A stretch of DNA of 35,830 nt, from IMG/VR virus record IMGVR_UViG_3300035698_022356, positions 1 through 35,830 of that record. One strand, written 5' to 3'. Under the pieces are notes generated by a model. It was not told the origin of the DNA. It did not search any database and saw only the letters and a program-made list of their open reading frames with translations. The stretch is from a virus. The position numbers and the translations under genes are program-made. Positions 15,033-21,197 of this stretch are shown here, piece by piece. Each line of letters begins with the position of its first letter. Position 1 is the stretch's first letter.

Positions 15033-15071
15033 ATGTTTAAGGATGATCTCAGGGTAGCGGTTTACTTATGA
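15033..15071 (+). CDS. 12-codon leader peptide coupled to the CRISPR effector
   Basis: ATG 15033 is preceded by GGAG (15026-15029) and encodes MFKDDLRVAVYL. Its TGA overlaps the effector start as ATGA (15068-15071). The effector start itself has no visible ribosome binding site, so translation probably depends on this leader through re-initiation. The length and overlap fit a coupling or attenuation device; expression is inferred. Confidence 0.45.
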   Translation: MFKDDLRVAVYL

Positions 15072-16138
15072 AAATGTCATACAAATATAGGGCTTATATA
15101 ACGCAAACGGTAGAAAATCGCGTTCGGCGTTGTCTTTGGCAGTGCAAGCAGCTTTATAACATAGCTTTATCGCAGAGAATTATGGCTTATAAGTACGAAC
15201 AAAAAACAATATCAAACTTTGACCAGTATGACATTATCCGCAGGAGTGGTGGTTTGGATGGAATCGGATGGATAGGCTTAGATTCTGTCAATATCAGGGT
15301 TTTGCAGAATATACTTAAGCGATTACACCTTGCCTACCAGTCGTTTTTCAGGCGAGTTAAACAGGGGACAGAAAAGGCCGGATTTCCAAAGTTTCAGTAT
15401 CGCAATGAAAGTTTTACGCTTGATTTATGTAATGGCAACCCCTACGGGTGGAGTCTTAATGGAAATATATTAGTCGTAAAGAATATCGGAGCTTTTCGAT
15501 TGCGACTACATCGACCTATTGTTGGTCGCATAAAAACAGTAACAATCAAACAAGAGTGCGACCAATGGTATGTCATATTCAGTTGTGATGATGTGCCGCA
15601 ATTTTTGTATCCTAAGACTGACAAAACAATTGGCATATATATACCGCGTACATATTTTTTGATTGATTCTGAAAATAACATACAGAATGAGTTAAGTTAT
15701 TACCGCAAATCCCTGGCCGGATTAATTGATCGCCAGCGTATTGTCAGTCGGCGGGTAAAGGGTTCAAATCGGTATAAGTTAGCAAAGTTGCACCTGGCTA
15801 AATATCATGCCCGGATAGCGAGGCAACGCAAGTATCGTATCGATAATATCATTAGCTATTACGTCAGGAATTACGATGTGATAAAGGTTAATAAGTTTGC
15901 AGTTGCAAAGGAGCTTGAAGGTACTGGTAAAAAAGGGTTCAGCAGGGAGAAAAATAAAAAAACATTAGACAATGCCTGGTCACTGTTCTGGACAAGGCTT
16001 GAAAATAAAGCCTTAGCCAGTGGCAAACAGGTGATATTTATAGAAAATTTTAAGCCTGACAAAAAGGCTTCGCTCTTTGAAAACACAAAAAATTTAATGG
16101 CTTGTGTAGAGCCAACGTTAAAGCCTGTAAAGGCTTAG
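15068..16138 (+). CDS. TnpB/Cas12-like CRISPR effector with inactivated RuvC
   Basis: A 356-residue protein of the IS605 OrfB/TnpB lineage from which type V effectors arose. Residues 1-45 (MSYKYRAYITQTVENRVRRCLWQCKQLYN.AL) match the OrfB N-terminal HTH domain. G.PKF.YRNESF (~110-120) and VGRIKTVTIKQECDQWYVIFSCDD (~157-180) match the wedge region. KGSNRYKLAKLHLAKYHARIARQRKYRID (~231-259) matches the bridging helix and RuvC core. RuvC-I, normally GIDLG, is GIYIP: the catalytic Asp is Tyr191. RuvC-II, normally VEDL, is VNKF: the Glu is Asn275. The C terminus lacks the zinc ribbon and has no RuvC-III Asp. DNA cleavage is therefore unlikely, whereas RNA-guided DNA binding may remain. The CRISPR array begins 20 bases after its stop. 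No cas1, cas2 or tnpA is present. Confidence 0.85.
   Translation: MKMSYKYRAYITQTVENRVRRCLWQCKQLYNIALSQRIMAYKYEQKTISNFDQYDIIRRSGGLDGIGWIGLDSVNIRVLQNILKRLHLAYQSFFRRVKQGTEKAGFPKFQYRNESFTLDLCNGNPYGWSLNGNILVVKNIGAFRLRLHRPIVGRIKTVTIKQECDQWYVIFSCDDVPQFLYPKTDKTIGIYIPRTYFLIDSENNIQNELSYYRKSLAGLIDRQRIVSRRVKGSNRYKLAKLHLAKYHARIARQRKYRIDNIISYYVRNYDVIKVNKFAVAKELEGTGKKGFSREKNKKTLDNAWSLFWTRLENKALASGKQVIFIENFKPDKKASLFENTKNLMACVEPTLKPVKA
16121..16136 (+). other. Stem-loop at the 3' end of the effector gene
   Basis: AAGCCT-GTAA-AGGCTT gives a perfect 6-bp stem with a GTAA loop, ending at the effector stop codon and 22 bases before the first CRISPR repeat. In TnpB genes the guide (omega) RNA scaffold overlaps this part of the gene, so this could be a remnant scaffold or a processing signal. 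Confidence 0.4.
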
Positions 16139-16158
16139 GCGTAAAACACACCTTATCT

Positions 16159-16524
16159 ATTGTAAGAGACCGGTGTTTGAGGTGTAGTTACAACAACTTC
16201 CTGATAACCCAGCTTGTTATCATGATTGTAAGAGACCGGTGTTTGAGGTGTAGTTACAACCTGACAGCCCATCTTTCTTGCAACTGATGCATTGTAAGAG
16301 ACCGGTGTTTGAGGTGTAGTTACAACGGCAAAGCTGCCGGTAAGTTAAGTATTTAAATTGTAAGAGACCGGTGTTTGAGGTGTAGTTACAACATTGCCGC
16401 GTCCGTCACCTGCCAGCAAAACATTGTAAGAGACCGGTGCTTGAGGTGTAGTTACAACGTTCATACTTCGGTAGATGTTTATTGTTAAATTGTAAGAGAT
16501 CGGTGTTTGAGGTGTAGTTACAAC
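16159..16524 (+). CRISPR. CRISPR array, 6 repeats of 36 nt and 5 spacers of 30 nt
   Basis: Repeats start at 16159, 16225, 16291, 16357, 16423 and 16489, each 36 nt, beginning ATTGTAAGAGACCGG and ending GGTGTAGTTACAAC. The first four are identical; repeat 5 has T18 to C and repeat 6 has C12 to T. Decay at the far end implies that the leader side is next to the effector gene. All five spacers are exactly 30 nt and differ from each other: 16195-16224, 16261-16290, 16327-16356, 16393-16422, 16459-16488. The repeat ends can pair (TTGTAA with TTACAA). I found no match of any spacer elsewhere in the window by eye. Guides would be read on the plus strand. Confidence 0.97.
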
Positions 16525-16552
16525 GCCCGCCAGTTTTTGAGGAATATTATGA

Positions 16553-16756
16553 ATGGTTGAATTTAGCGGGCGAGTGCGGGAATTAATGGCGGCGGGGCCG
16601 CAGATGGAGCTGGCGTGGACCCGATGTCCGGTTTGTTGCGGTAAGAGACGGTTGAGTTTGACCGGGAATGTATGCGAGGTGTGCGGTGGTAAGGGATGGG
16701 TTGGTGAGTTGGTACATAAACCGTTTAATCAAGGAATAGAAGGTACAAATGGATAA
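16553..16756 (+). CDS. Small zinc-finger protein (DnaJ-like CxxCxGxG type)
   Basis: A 67-residue protein starting 28 bases after the array, with GAGG ten bases upstream. RCPVCCGKRRL and VCEVCGGKGW form a four-cysteine pair like half of a DnaJ-type zinc-binding module. Such small zinc proteins are common in phage early regions. Its end overlaps the next start by eight bases (ATGGATAA). No reason links it to the CRISPR system beyond position. Confidence 0.65.
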   Translation: MVEFSGRVRELMAAGPQMELAWTRCPVCCGKRRLSLTGNVCEVCGGKGWVGELVHKPFNQGIEGTNG

Positions 16757-16928
16757 CGGGCCGATTACTCAGACGCCGGATTATTTGATTAAGGAAGCTA
16801 GGTCGGTAGCTGAGCTATTGGGTATTGATATTGATACGATGTTTAACGATGTTTCCGGTCGCAAAGGGTTCCTGGAGCCGAAAAGCTGGGCGAATCTTAA
16901 TAAAGATGGCACTAAGAAAGCAGGGTAA
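16749..16928 (+). CDS. Small hypothetical protein
   Basis: A 59-residue frame starting at ATG 16749 within the end of the previous gene and stopping two bases before the next start. It reads MDNGPITQTPDYLIKEARSV, then a helical acidic centre (AELLGIDIDTMFNDV), then GRKGFLEPKSWANLNKDGTKKAG. Tight packing between two genes and an amphipathic central helix support it. Family unknown. Confidence 0.6.
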   Translation: MDNGPITQTPDYLIKEARSVAELLGIDIDTMFNDVSGRKGFLEPKSWANLNKDGTKKAG

Positions 16929-16930
16929 TT

Positions 16931-17464
16931 ATGGCAGCGGAATATATGAAGATCGAATCGAAGGAATTGCCGGCTAAGCTTGTGAAAGAATTGATTAAGC
17001 AGCATCACGATCGTCACTGGCACCTGCAGGAAGCTAAGATCGGATTGCTTTGGGTTACGCCGGACAAATCCCGCAGTGGTAAAATTGCGATCGCTTCGGC
17101 CAGATGTGTTAGCGGGTTATTACGTTTTTATACCGGGCTGGATTTCATTATTGAGATCAGCCGGGATTATTGGAAGGAAAATCTGTCCGATGAGCAGCGG
17201 CGGGCGGTGATAGATCACGAGCTATGCCATTGCGGTGTTAAATGTGATAAGGACGGATCGCCGGTCACTGTGGATGGGGATCAGGTTAAGTTTGCTGACG
17301 AGAAATATCAGACCGAGGGGATTGTGCTGGCCTATCAGCTCAAGCCGCACGATTACCAGGCGTTTCATTCTGATATTACGGCTATGGCGGCTAATCTGCC
17401 TGGCCTGGATGTGGTTGTTCAAGAGTGTAAGCAGCTTGAGCTTGAATTTAAGGATGCGGTGTAA
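16931..17464 (+). CDS. Putative phage metallopeptidase
   Basis: A 177-residue protein with a zinc-protease motif HELCHC near residues 96-101 (RRAVIDHELCHCGVK), an HExxH-like H-E-L-C-H, supported by a long preceding helix (YWKENLSDEQRR). The layout and length match the 'putative phage metallopeptidase' family, in which an ~100-residue N-terminal beta domain precedes the HEL.H helix and a C-terminal His-containing stretch (LKPHDYQAFHSDI). Substrate unknown; these proteins occur in the early gene clusters of many temperate phages. It may take part in modifying host proteins or in lysis, but no evidence distinguishes these. Confidence 0.8.
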   Translation: MAAEYMKIESKELPAKLVKELIKQHHDRHWHLQEAKIGLLWVTPDKSRSGKIAIASARCVSGLLRFYTGLDFIIEISRDYWKENLSDEQRRAVIDHELCHCGVKCDKDGSPVTVDGDQVKFADEKYQTEGIVLAYQLKPHDYQAFHSDITAMAANLPGLDVVVQECKQLELEFKDAV

Positions 17465-17561
17465 ATAAATTGGGGCCGGGCGAAAAATCACTTCTAACCC
17501 AACCGGACACGCCTGGCTTCAATTTTTTATTATAAATGATGGACAGGGGAAAGGTTAATGG

Positions 17562-18803
17562 ATGCCGCTGGCATTGAGAATACGAGAATGGGACGAACGC
17601 TACGAGGTCAATGATAAGAAAGGATCTTGGAGCGAAGGTCAAAAATTGCGGAAGTCGAGGCTTTTATATGTTCGTTCGCCGGCGAAGGGGCTGACTACCG
17701 ACGAGGAGTGGCACAATTTACGTTTAATGGCTGGTGACGAGATTTTTGCCGTTTTTGGTTTGTTTCGAAAACTCACTGAAGTTGCTGGTTGTCATGAATC
17801 TGGGCATCGCGGCTTTGCATTGACCAGCGATTATAAGGTAATAGGGGCTCATTTGATTGTCAGGTACATGGGCGGCAATGTTGAGAGTGTTAAGCGATGG
17901 TTGGGTTGGTTGTTGTGTGATGAGGTGAAGTGGATTGAAGCTTGTGAATGCGATTTTGCGGTCGAAATGGAGCATCCTTTAAGTGGTGTTGATATTCCTC
18001 AGATGGATTATTCCTGGGACTCCCGGAATTCCAGGAATTCCGGGAACCTTAATAACGAAACCGAAGTGAAAGATAACTTAAATAAAACTAAAACGAAAGA
18101 GGAACAGCCCGCTCAGACGCTAGATCGAGGTGAGAAGTCCGAAATTCATGAATTCTCGGAATGTGTGAATTCGGGCGGTTCAAGACGGGGGCACGCGGAG
18201 AGCGGTGGTTCGGCGGATCTCGATGTTTCGGGGGGCTCGGCCGCCCCTGGTCCCGGGTGTTCGGGTTCGGAGGTTCGGTGTTCGGGAGATTCGGGTTCGG
18301 AGAATTTCGAGGATTCGGATTCGGGGGATTCGGATTCGGATGTTCGGGCGGGGACCAGGGGCGGCCGAGGGCAGCAAGCTGCCTTTCTCTTGGCAAGCCA
18401 GTCGTCGTTGAAGTGGGAGTTTGATTTAGCTTGGATGAACGTTAAGCGTGAGAGTCCGCGTTGTATTTTACAGAATTTATCGAACGATAAGTTTAATGCA
18501 AAGCTGGCGGTGATGGATCGGGCGATGAAGTGGTTTAAGGAATTACTGCCGCAACTTGAGCCGTCAACTACGGCGAGAGATGATGTTCAAAAGCAGGCTC
18601 GCAGTGATATTACTACAATTCATAATCGTATGGATGAGGCGTGGAAGTGCGGTGGTGATCCGGCTGTGGTTGACCTGGTGATGATAATGCAGCAGAAGGT
18701 TATTGCTGTCGAAAAGTCGCGTGGTCGGCTTCATAATGTGATGGCGTTGTGGGGTAAGGAAGTTAAGAAATATCTTATCGAAGCCAAACAGCGGAATCCG
18801 TAG
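17562..18803 (+). CDS. Replication initiator, winged-helix N terminus and repeat-bearing linker
   Basis: A 413-residue protein in three parts. Residues 1-140 (RIREWDERYEVND... LRLMAGDEIFAVFGLFRKLTEVAG... MGGNVESVKRWLGWLLCDEVKWIE) resemble the winged-helix N-terminal domain of phage replisome organisers (DnaD/Lin1244-like). Residues ~145-275 are a low-complexity linker of N, S, G and D (NSGNSGN, SGGSADLDVSGGS, DSGDSDSD). Residues ~280-413 are helical (AWMNVKRESPR... MWGKEVKKYLIEAK), as in proteins that bind a helicase loader. No polymerase or helicase gene is present, so host machinery would be recruited. The linker DNA holds dyads and iterated TTCGGA-like units (18021-18369), so the origin is probably inside this gene, as in lambda O. 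I chose ATG 17562; upstream AAGG is weak. Confidence 0.7.
   Translation: MPLALRIREWDERYEVNDKKGSWSEGQKLRKSRLLYVRSPAKGLTTDEEWHNLRLMAGDEIFAVFGLFRKLTEVAGCHESGHRGFALTSDYKVIGAHLIVRYMGGNVESVKRWLGWLLCDEVKWIEACECDFAVEMEHPLSGVDIPQMDYSWDSRNSRNSGNLNNETEVKDNLNKTKTKEEQPAQTLDRGEKSEIHEFSECVNSGGSRRGHAESGGSADLDVSGGSAAPGPGCSGSEVRCSGDSGSENFEDSDSGDSDSDVRAGTRGGRGQQAAFLLASQSSLKWEFDLAWMNVKRESPRCILQNLSNDKFNAKLAVMDRAMKWFKELLPQLEPSTTARDDVQKQARSDITTIHNRMDEAWKCGGDPAVVDLVMIMQQKVIAVEKSRGRLHNVMALWGKEVKKYLIEAKQRNP
18021..18369. other. Candidate replication origin inside the initiator gene
   Basis: Four elements lie together. A 12-bp perfect dyad with a one-base centre, TCCCGGAATTCC-A-GGAATTCCGGGA, is at 18021-18045. A second dyad around AATTCATGAATT, flanked by CCGA/TCGG, is at 18139-18159. 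A 19-bp perfect inverted repeat has arms at 18236-18254 (CTCGGCCGCCCCTGGTCCC) and 18351-18369. Between those arms, about 96 bp is made of iterated TTCGG(G/A) units (GATTCGG, GTTCGGG). Iterons and dyads within a replication protein gene are the hallmark of lambdoid origins. The in-frame coding product is only a flexible linker, which allows such DNA constraints. Confidence 0.55.
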
Positions 18804-18866
18804 GTGATTGGTTGTAGTGTTTTATTGTGTTGATTTTTGTGCTTATTTTTTGAGAGGGTATGAACG

Positions 18867-19478
18867 ATGGAAACAGTTATGAGTAACGGGATTGAGATAC
18901 CGGTGGCGTTGGTGTGGTGTGCACCAATTGTTATGGTGGTTTTGCAGGCGTTTAGAAACATTGCGGTGTTTGATAAGCTAAAAGGTGCGTTGCCATTTGT
19001 GGCGATGGCGTGTGGTGTTGCGATCGCTTTTCTGGGGATGCCGGACGGTGCGACGGTTAAGGAAATTGTCCTGGCTGGTTTATTGCTGGGGTGTTCGGCA
19101 AGCGGTCTGCATGGTGTGGCTCAGGCTGCGGGGATTGATAAGGTGATTAAGTTTAATTCAGCGACGATGGTGGTGTTGCTTTTGTTTACGTTGATCGCCG
19201 GTAGCCTGGGAGGGTGTGTGGGAGTGAGCTCTGAGTACGAGCAGTTGATTGTTCAGTCGAAGGTGGTTGCTGACAACTGGTGTGATAAGGCGTTGGCTAA
19301 AGAGCCGGCGGCTGAGGTTGCGGTTGAGGCAGCGGCTGAAGGCGAGGCGGCTGATTGTTATGTTGGCGAGCTGACGTGCGAACAGGTGAAATTAATCTTA
19401 TGTCAGAACGCTGAACGCTGGGGGTTGTTTCTTGATGCGGTCCGAGGGGTCGCACCGGAAGGGGGTGATGAGAAGTGA
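18867..19478 (+). CDS. Four-TM membrane protein, holin-like, with internal lipobox
   Basis: A 203-residue protein with GAGAGGG eight bases before ATG 18867. Hydrophobic segments fall at about 13-30, 41-58, 66-85 and 100-117. The first three make a holin-like unit. The fourth reads MVVLLLFTLIAGSLGGC and looks like a lipoprotein signal peptide with Cys117 as the lipidated residue; an in-frame ATG (19167) stands exactly at its start. The remaining ~85 residues are Ala/Glu-rich with several cysteines. It could be a holin fused to, or overlapping, an outer spanin-like lipoprotein. It heads a lysis/membrane cluster with the next three genes. The lytic role is an inference; no endolysin is recognisable. 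Confidence 0.6.
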   Translation: METVMSNGIEIPVALVWCAPIVMVVLQAFRNIAVFDKLKGALPFVAMACGVAIAFLGMPDGATVKEIVLAGLLLGCSASGLHGVAQAAGIDKVIKFNSATMVVLLLFTLIAGSLGGCVGVSSEYEQLIVQSKVVADNWCDKALAKEPAAEVAVEAAAEGEAADCYVGELTCEQVKLILCQNAERWGLFLDAVRGVAPEGGDEK

Positions 19479-19819
19479 CGACGGAACCATTGGTTGATTT
19501 GAATGAGTGGATTAGTAAGTTGCCTGAAGATCTGCAGGTGTTGGCACAGGACGCAGCGCCGGTGTTGTTGAACATGGGGCAGGATGAATTGTTAGAGTGG
19601 ATCACTCATGCGATTGAAGGTGATTACGAGATTGCCTATGCTGGCTATTTTAAGCGGCTGACGACTGAGGAACAATTGGCCGAGGGGCAACGGTTGAACG
19701 CGAGGCTCGTGGTGGCTAATCAGGTAAACTATGCTAGGCGGAAGTATGTGCAGGATCTGGTTAAGTCAGTGGTTACCCTTGGGTTGTTGTATCTGCGTGC
19801 TCGATTTATTGGGATGTAA
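19475..19819 (+). CDS. Small protein with C-terminal hydrophobic helix
   Basis: A 114-residue protein with a GTG start overlapping the previous stop (GTGA). The body is acidic and helical (WISKLPEDLQVLAQDAAPVLLNMG, DYEIAYAGYFKRLTTEEQLAEGQRL). The last 25 residues (DLVKSVVTLGLLYLRARFIGM) form a probable membrane-associated helix ending in positive charges. Translational coupling to the holin-like gene suggests a shared function in the envelope. Family not recognised. Confidence 0.65.
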   Translation: MTTEPLVDLNEWISKLPEDLQVLAQDAAPVLLNMGQDELLEWITHAIEGDYEIAYAGYFKRLTTEEQLAEGQRLNARLVVANQVNYARRKYVQDLVKSVVTLGLLYLRARFIGM

Positions 19820-19827
19820 TTCTATGT

Positions 19828-19856
19828 CATGCCCTGGTTGTTGCGGCCAGGGCATG
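19828..19856 (+). promoter_or_regulatory. Perfect 10-bp hairpin before csrA
   Basis: CATGCCCTGG (19828-19837) pairs with CCAGGGCATG (19847-19856) around a nine-base loop. It lies between the preceding stop and the csrA ribosome binding site (GAAGGGA, 19864-19870), and there is no T run. It may control csrA translation or stability; CsrA proteins often bind GGA motifs near their own start, and one overlaps the binding site here. Confidence 0.45.
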
Positions 19857-19876
19857 GCCAACTGAAGGGATTCGAT

Positions 19877-20020
19877 ATGTTGGTACTGAGTAGGAAGGCT
19901 GGCGAAAGCATTGTGGTCGGCGATGATGTCGAAGTGCAAGTTATAGACATACATGGCGGTCGGGTCAGGCTTGGTATTACGGTACCGGAGGAGGTGGCGG
20001 TTCATAGGAGCGAGGTCTGA
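19877..20020 (+). CDS. csrA: CsrA-family RNA-binding regulator, shortened by an in-frame TGA
   Basis: A 47-residue CsrA: MLVLSRKAGESIVVGDDVEV, then RVRLGITVPEEVAVHRSEV. It keeps the conserved L-x-R-K-x-GE-x-I-x-I-GD start and the RLGI..P.evaVHR RNA-binding strand. The usual ~60-residue protein continues with a C-terminal helix. Here a TGA (20018-20020) follows EV, yet the same frame goes on with EKIKAEEAACDG and a second TGA ending at 20059, which is exactly the expected CsrA tail. So either one base change (CGA to TGA) truncated the protein, or TGA is read through. I chose ATG 19877 from GAAGGGA upstream; the in-frame ATG 19829 lies within the hairpin. Phage CsrA proteins can alter host translation. 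Confidence 0.85.
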   Translation: MLVLSRKAGESIVVGDDVEVQVIDIHGGRVRLGITVPEEVAVHRSEV

Positions 20021-20051
20021 GAGAAGATTAAGGCGGAGGAGGCTGCGTGTG

Positions 20052-20291
20052 ATGGGTGATGTGTTGCAGTTTGTTGCGATGGGGCTGGCGATTACCGGCG
20101 TGGAGATGAACAACCGCCGGCTGCGGTGGTGCTTTGTTGTGTGGTTGATCAGCAATAGTATTTCGTTCTATTACCATGTTGGTTACGGGCTTGGCTGGCT
20201 GGCTGTCAGGGACGCTGTGTTCTGTTTGCTGGCGGTGCGTGGGTGGGTCTTGTGGAGCAAGGGGGGCGGGGGTGCTATGGGTCCTTCCTGA
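20052..20291 (+). CDS. Small integral membrane protein, PnuC-like
   Basis: A 79-residue protein with three hydrophobic segments: VLQFVAMGLAITGVEMN, LRWCFVVWLISNSISFYYHV and LAVRDAVFCLLAVRGWVLW. The order and the R-D-A-V-F and NSISF features resemble small phage membrane proteins related to the PnuC fold. The start ATG 20052 overlaps the end of the csrA read-through frame (TGATGGGTGA). Longer in-frame starts run backwards through csrA and are not credible. Role unknown. Confidence 0.6.
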   Translation: MGDVLQFVAMGLAITGVEMNNRRLRWCFVVWLISNSISFYYHVGYGLGWLAVRDAVFCLLAVRGWVLWSKGGGGAMGPS

Positions 20292-20613
20292 GATATGCCC
20301 CAGCTCGGTCAAGAGGATGGCGCGTGTTTTGTGTGTAAAATGTTTTTTTTGGGCGATGCGCTGGCGGTGGGGGTTTTGGTGGGATGGGAATTTTGGTGAA
20401 TGGAAACTAAATTATCGCGCGCGGGTGTGTACCTTTTTACCTCGCGCCCGCGTGATCATATTATGCGAAAAAAAGGGTTAAACGCGGTTTGGGCGCATTG
20501 GGCGCATTGAGATTTGTTTCAAACGCAGCGCGGTGGGTGGTGAGGCCGCGATATGAATTGGCCTGGGAAAATTAGAATTATGCCGGAACAATATTGATAT
20601 GGAGTGAGTTGTT
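20292..20613. other. Region with copy A of a duplicated ~165-bp segment
   Basis: About 20373-20540 is repeated at 22208-22371 with scattered changes. The shared part encodes, in one frame, GFWWDGNFGEWKLNYRARVC and continues TFLPRA..II.CEK before a stop at 20481; most differences between the two copies are synonymous or conservative, which suggests coding. A possible start is ATG 20318 with a poor binding site. A GC-rich imperfect dyad (CGCGCGGG... CCCGCG, 20417-20455) lies within it. After the frame ends, GCGCATTGGGCGCATTGAG repeats occur. I see no other gene. Confidence 0.45.
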
Positions 20614-20817
20614 ATGGATGTTGAGGCGCGGACTTTGTATCGGCATGCTGCCGGGCCGGTGGTTGTTCTGTGGGTTGTTGGACTTGGGAAATTCCTTCCG
20701 TTTGTTCGGCGGGATTGTGATGACTCGCTAATGAAACTGGATGTGATCGATGGGGCTGGGACGCTTGATGAAGTTGGTGAGCAGTTGGGGCGATATCGGG
20801 GGAAGGAAATCAGTTAG
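20614..20817 (+). CDS. Small hypothetical protein
   Basis: A 67-residue protein. Its upstream sequence, ATTGATATGGAGTGAGTTGTTATGG, is one of three near-identical initiation regions, the others being before 22691 and 22919. They include GGAG nine or ten bases before the start. The protein has a hydrophobic centre (VVVLWVVGLGKFLPF) and an acidic C terminus; it may be membrane-associated. Family unknown. Confidence 0.55.
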   Translation: MDVEARTLYRHAAGPVVVLWVVGLGKFLPFVRRDCDDSLMKLDVIDGAGTLDEVGEQLGRYRGKEIS

Positions 20818-20905
20818 CAGTTAGTAGTTAAGAAAAGCAGTGAATAGTGAATAATGAATAGTGAATAATTGTGGTGTCCGCCGTTGGCGGACGGCTGTTT
20901 AATAT
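20815..20905. repeat. Composite repeat cassette with GTCCGCC hairpin
   Basis: CAGTTAG heptamers are followed by AAGAAAAGCAGTGAATAGTG-type units and a perfect hairpin GTCCGCC-GTT-GGCGGAC (20876-20892). Close relatives stand at 30992-31095 and 32689-32765, and variants with a GTCGC hairpin at 26936-27080 and 31540-31640. Each fills the space between a stop codon and the next ribosome binding site. Confidence 0.85.
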
Positions 20906-20930
20906 TTTTTTATAAAAGATGAGGTGTATT

Positions 20931-21176
20931 ATGAAATTTGAGTTAGGGATTAAGGCAAAAGATGTTGTGACAGGGTTTGAGGGAATAATTACCGGGAGAG
21001 TCTTGTACATTACGGGGTGTGATCAGTACCTTATCCATCCGCCAGTGGATAAAGCAGGTAAGCCTGTTGACCCCCGCTGGTATGACGAAAAACGGATTGA
21101 GGTTTTAGATGATAAGCCTCTAAAGCTCGACATGTCGGGAGATCCGGGACCTTGTGAGGCGGTGCCTATTAATTGA
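20931..21176 (+). CDS. Small phage protein, 'TGFeGiiTGr...GCdqYl' family
   Basis: An 81-residue protein. ATG 20931 follows GAGGTG by six bases; an upstream ATG at 20919 has no binding site. The sequence AKDVVTGFEGIITGRVLYITGCDQYLIHP, followed by DPRWYDEKRIEVL, belongs to a small, widespread phage family of unknown function: a beta barrel of about 70 residues ending in a W(Y/F)DE..I.V strand. The family assignment is from recognition of this motif order. No cofactor-binding residues are obvious beyond one Cys. Confidence 0.7.
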   Translation: MKFELGIKAKDVVTGFEGIITGRVLYITGCDQYLIHPPVDKAGKPVDPRWYDEKRIEVLDDKPLKLDMSGDPGPCEAVPIN

Positions 21177-21197
21177 CCCGGTAAGCAGAAATAATTA

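Noticed and set aside
15871-16086. Minus-strand frame opposite the effector gene
   Set aside because: No ribosome binding site, and it lies wholly within the well-supported plus-strand gene.
15068-16138. An ordinary IS605 insertion (tnpB with left and right ends)
   Set aside because: No tnpA, no recognisable element ends or subterminal hairpins, catalytic positions lost, and a genuine CRISPR array follows immediately.
16102-16287. 61-codon frame across the start of the CRISPR array
   Set aside because: It repeats IVRDRCLRCSYN because of the 66-bp period of the array; it has no binding site and is an artefact of the repeats.
18088-18396. Minus-strand Pro/Asn-rich frame opposite the initiator linker
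   Set aside because: The PNPN repeats mirror the iterated TTCGG units; the plus-strand frame is the real one and no start signal exists.
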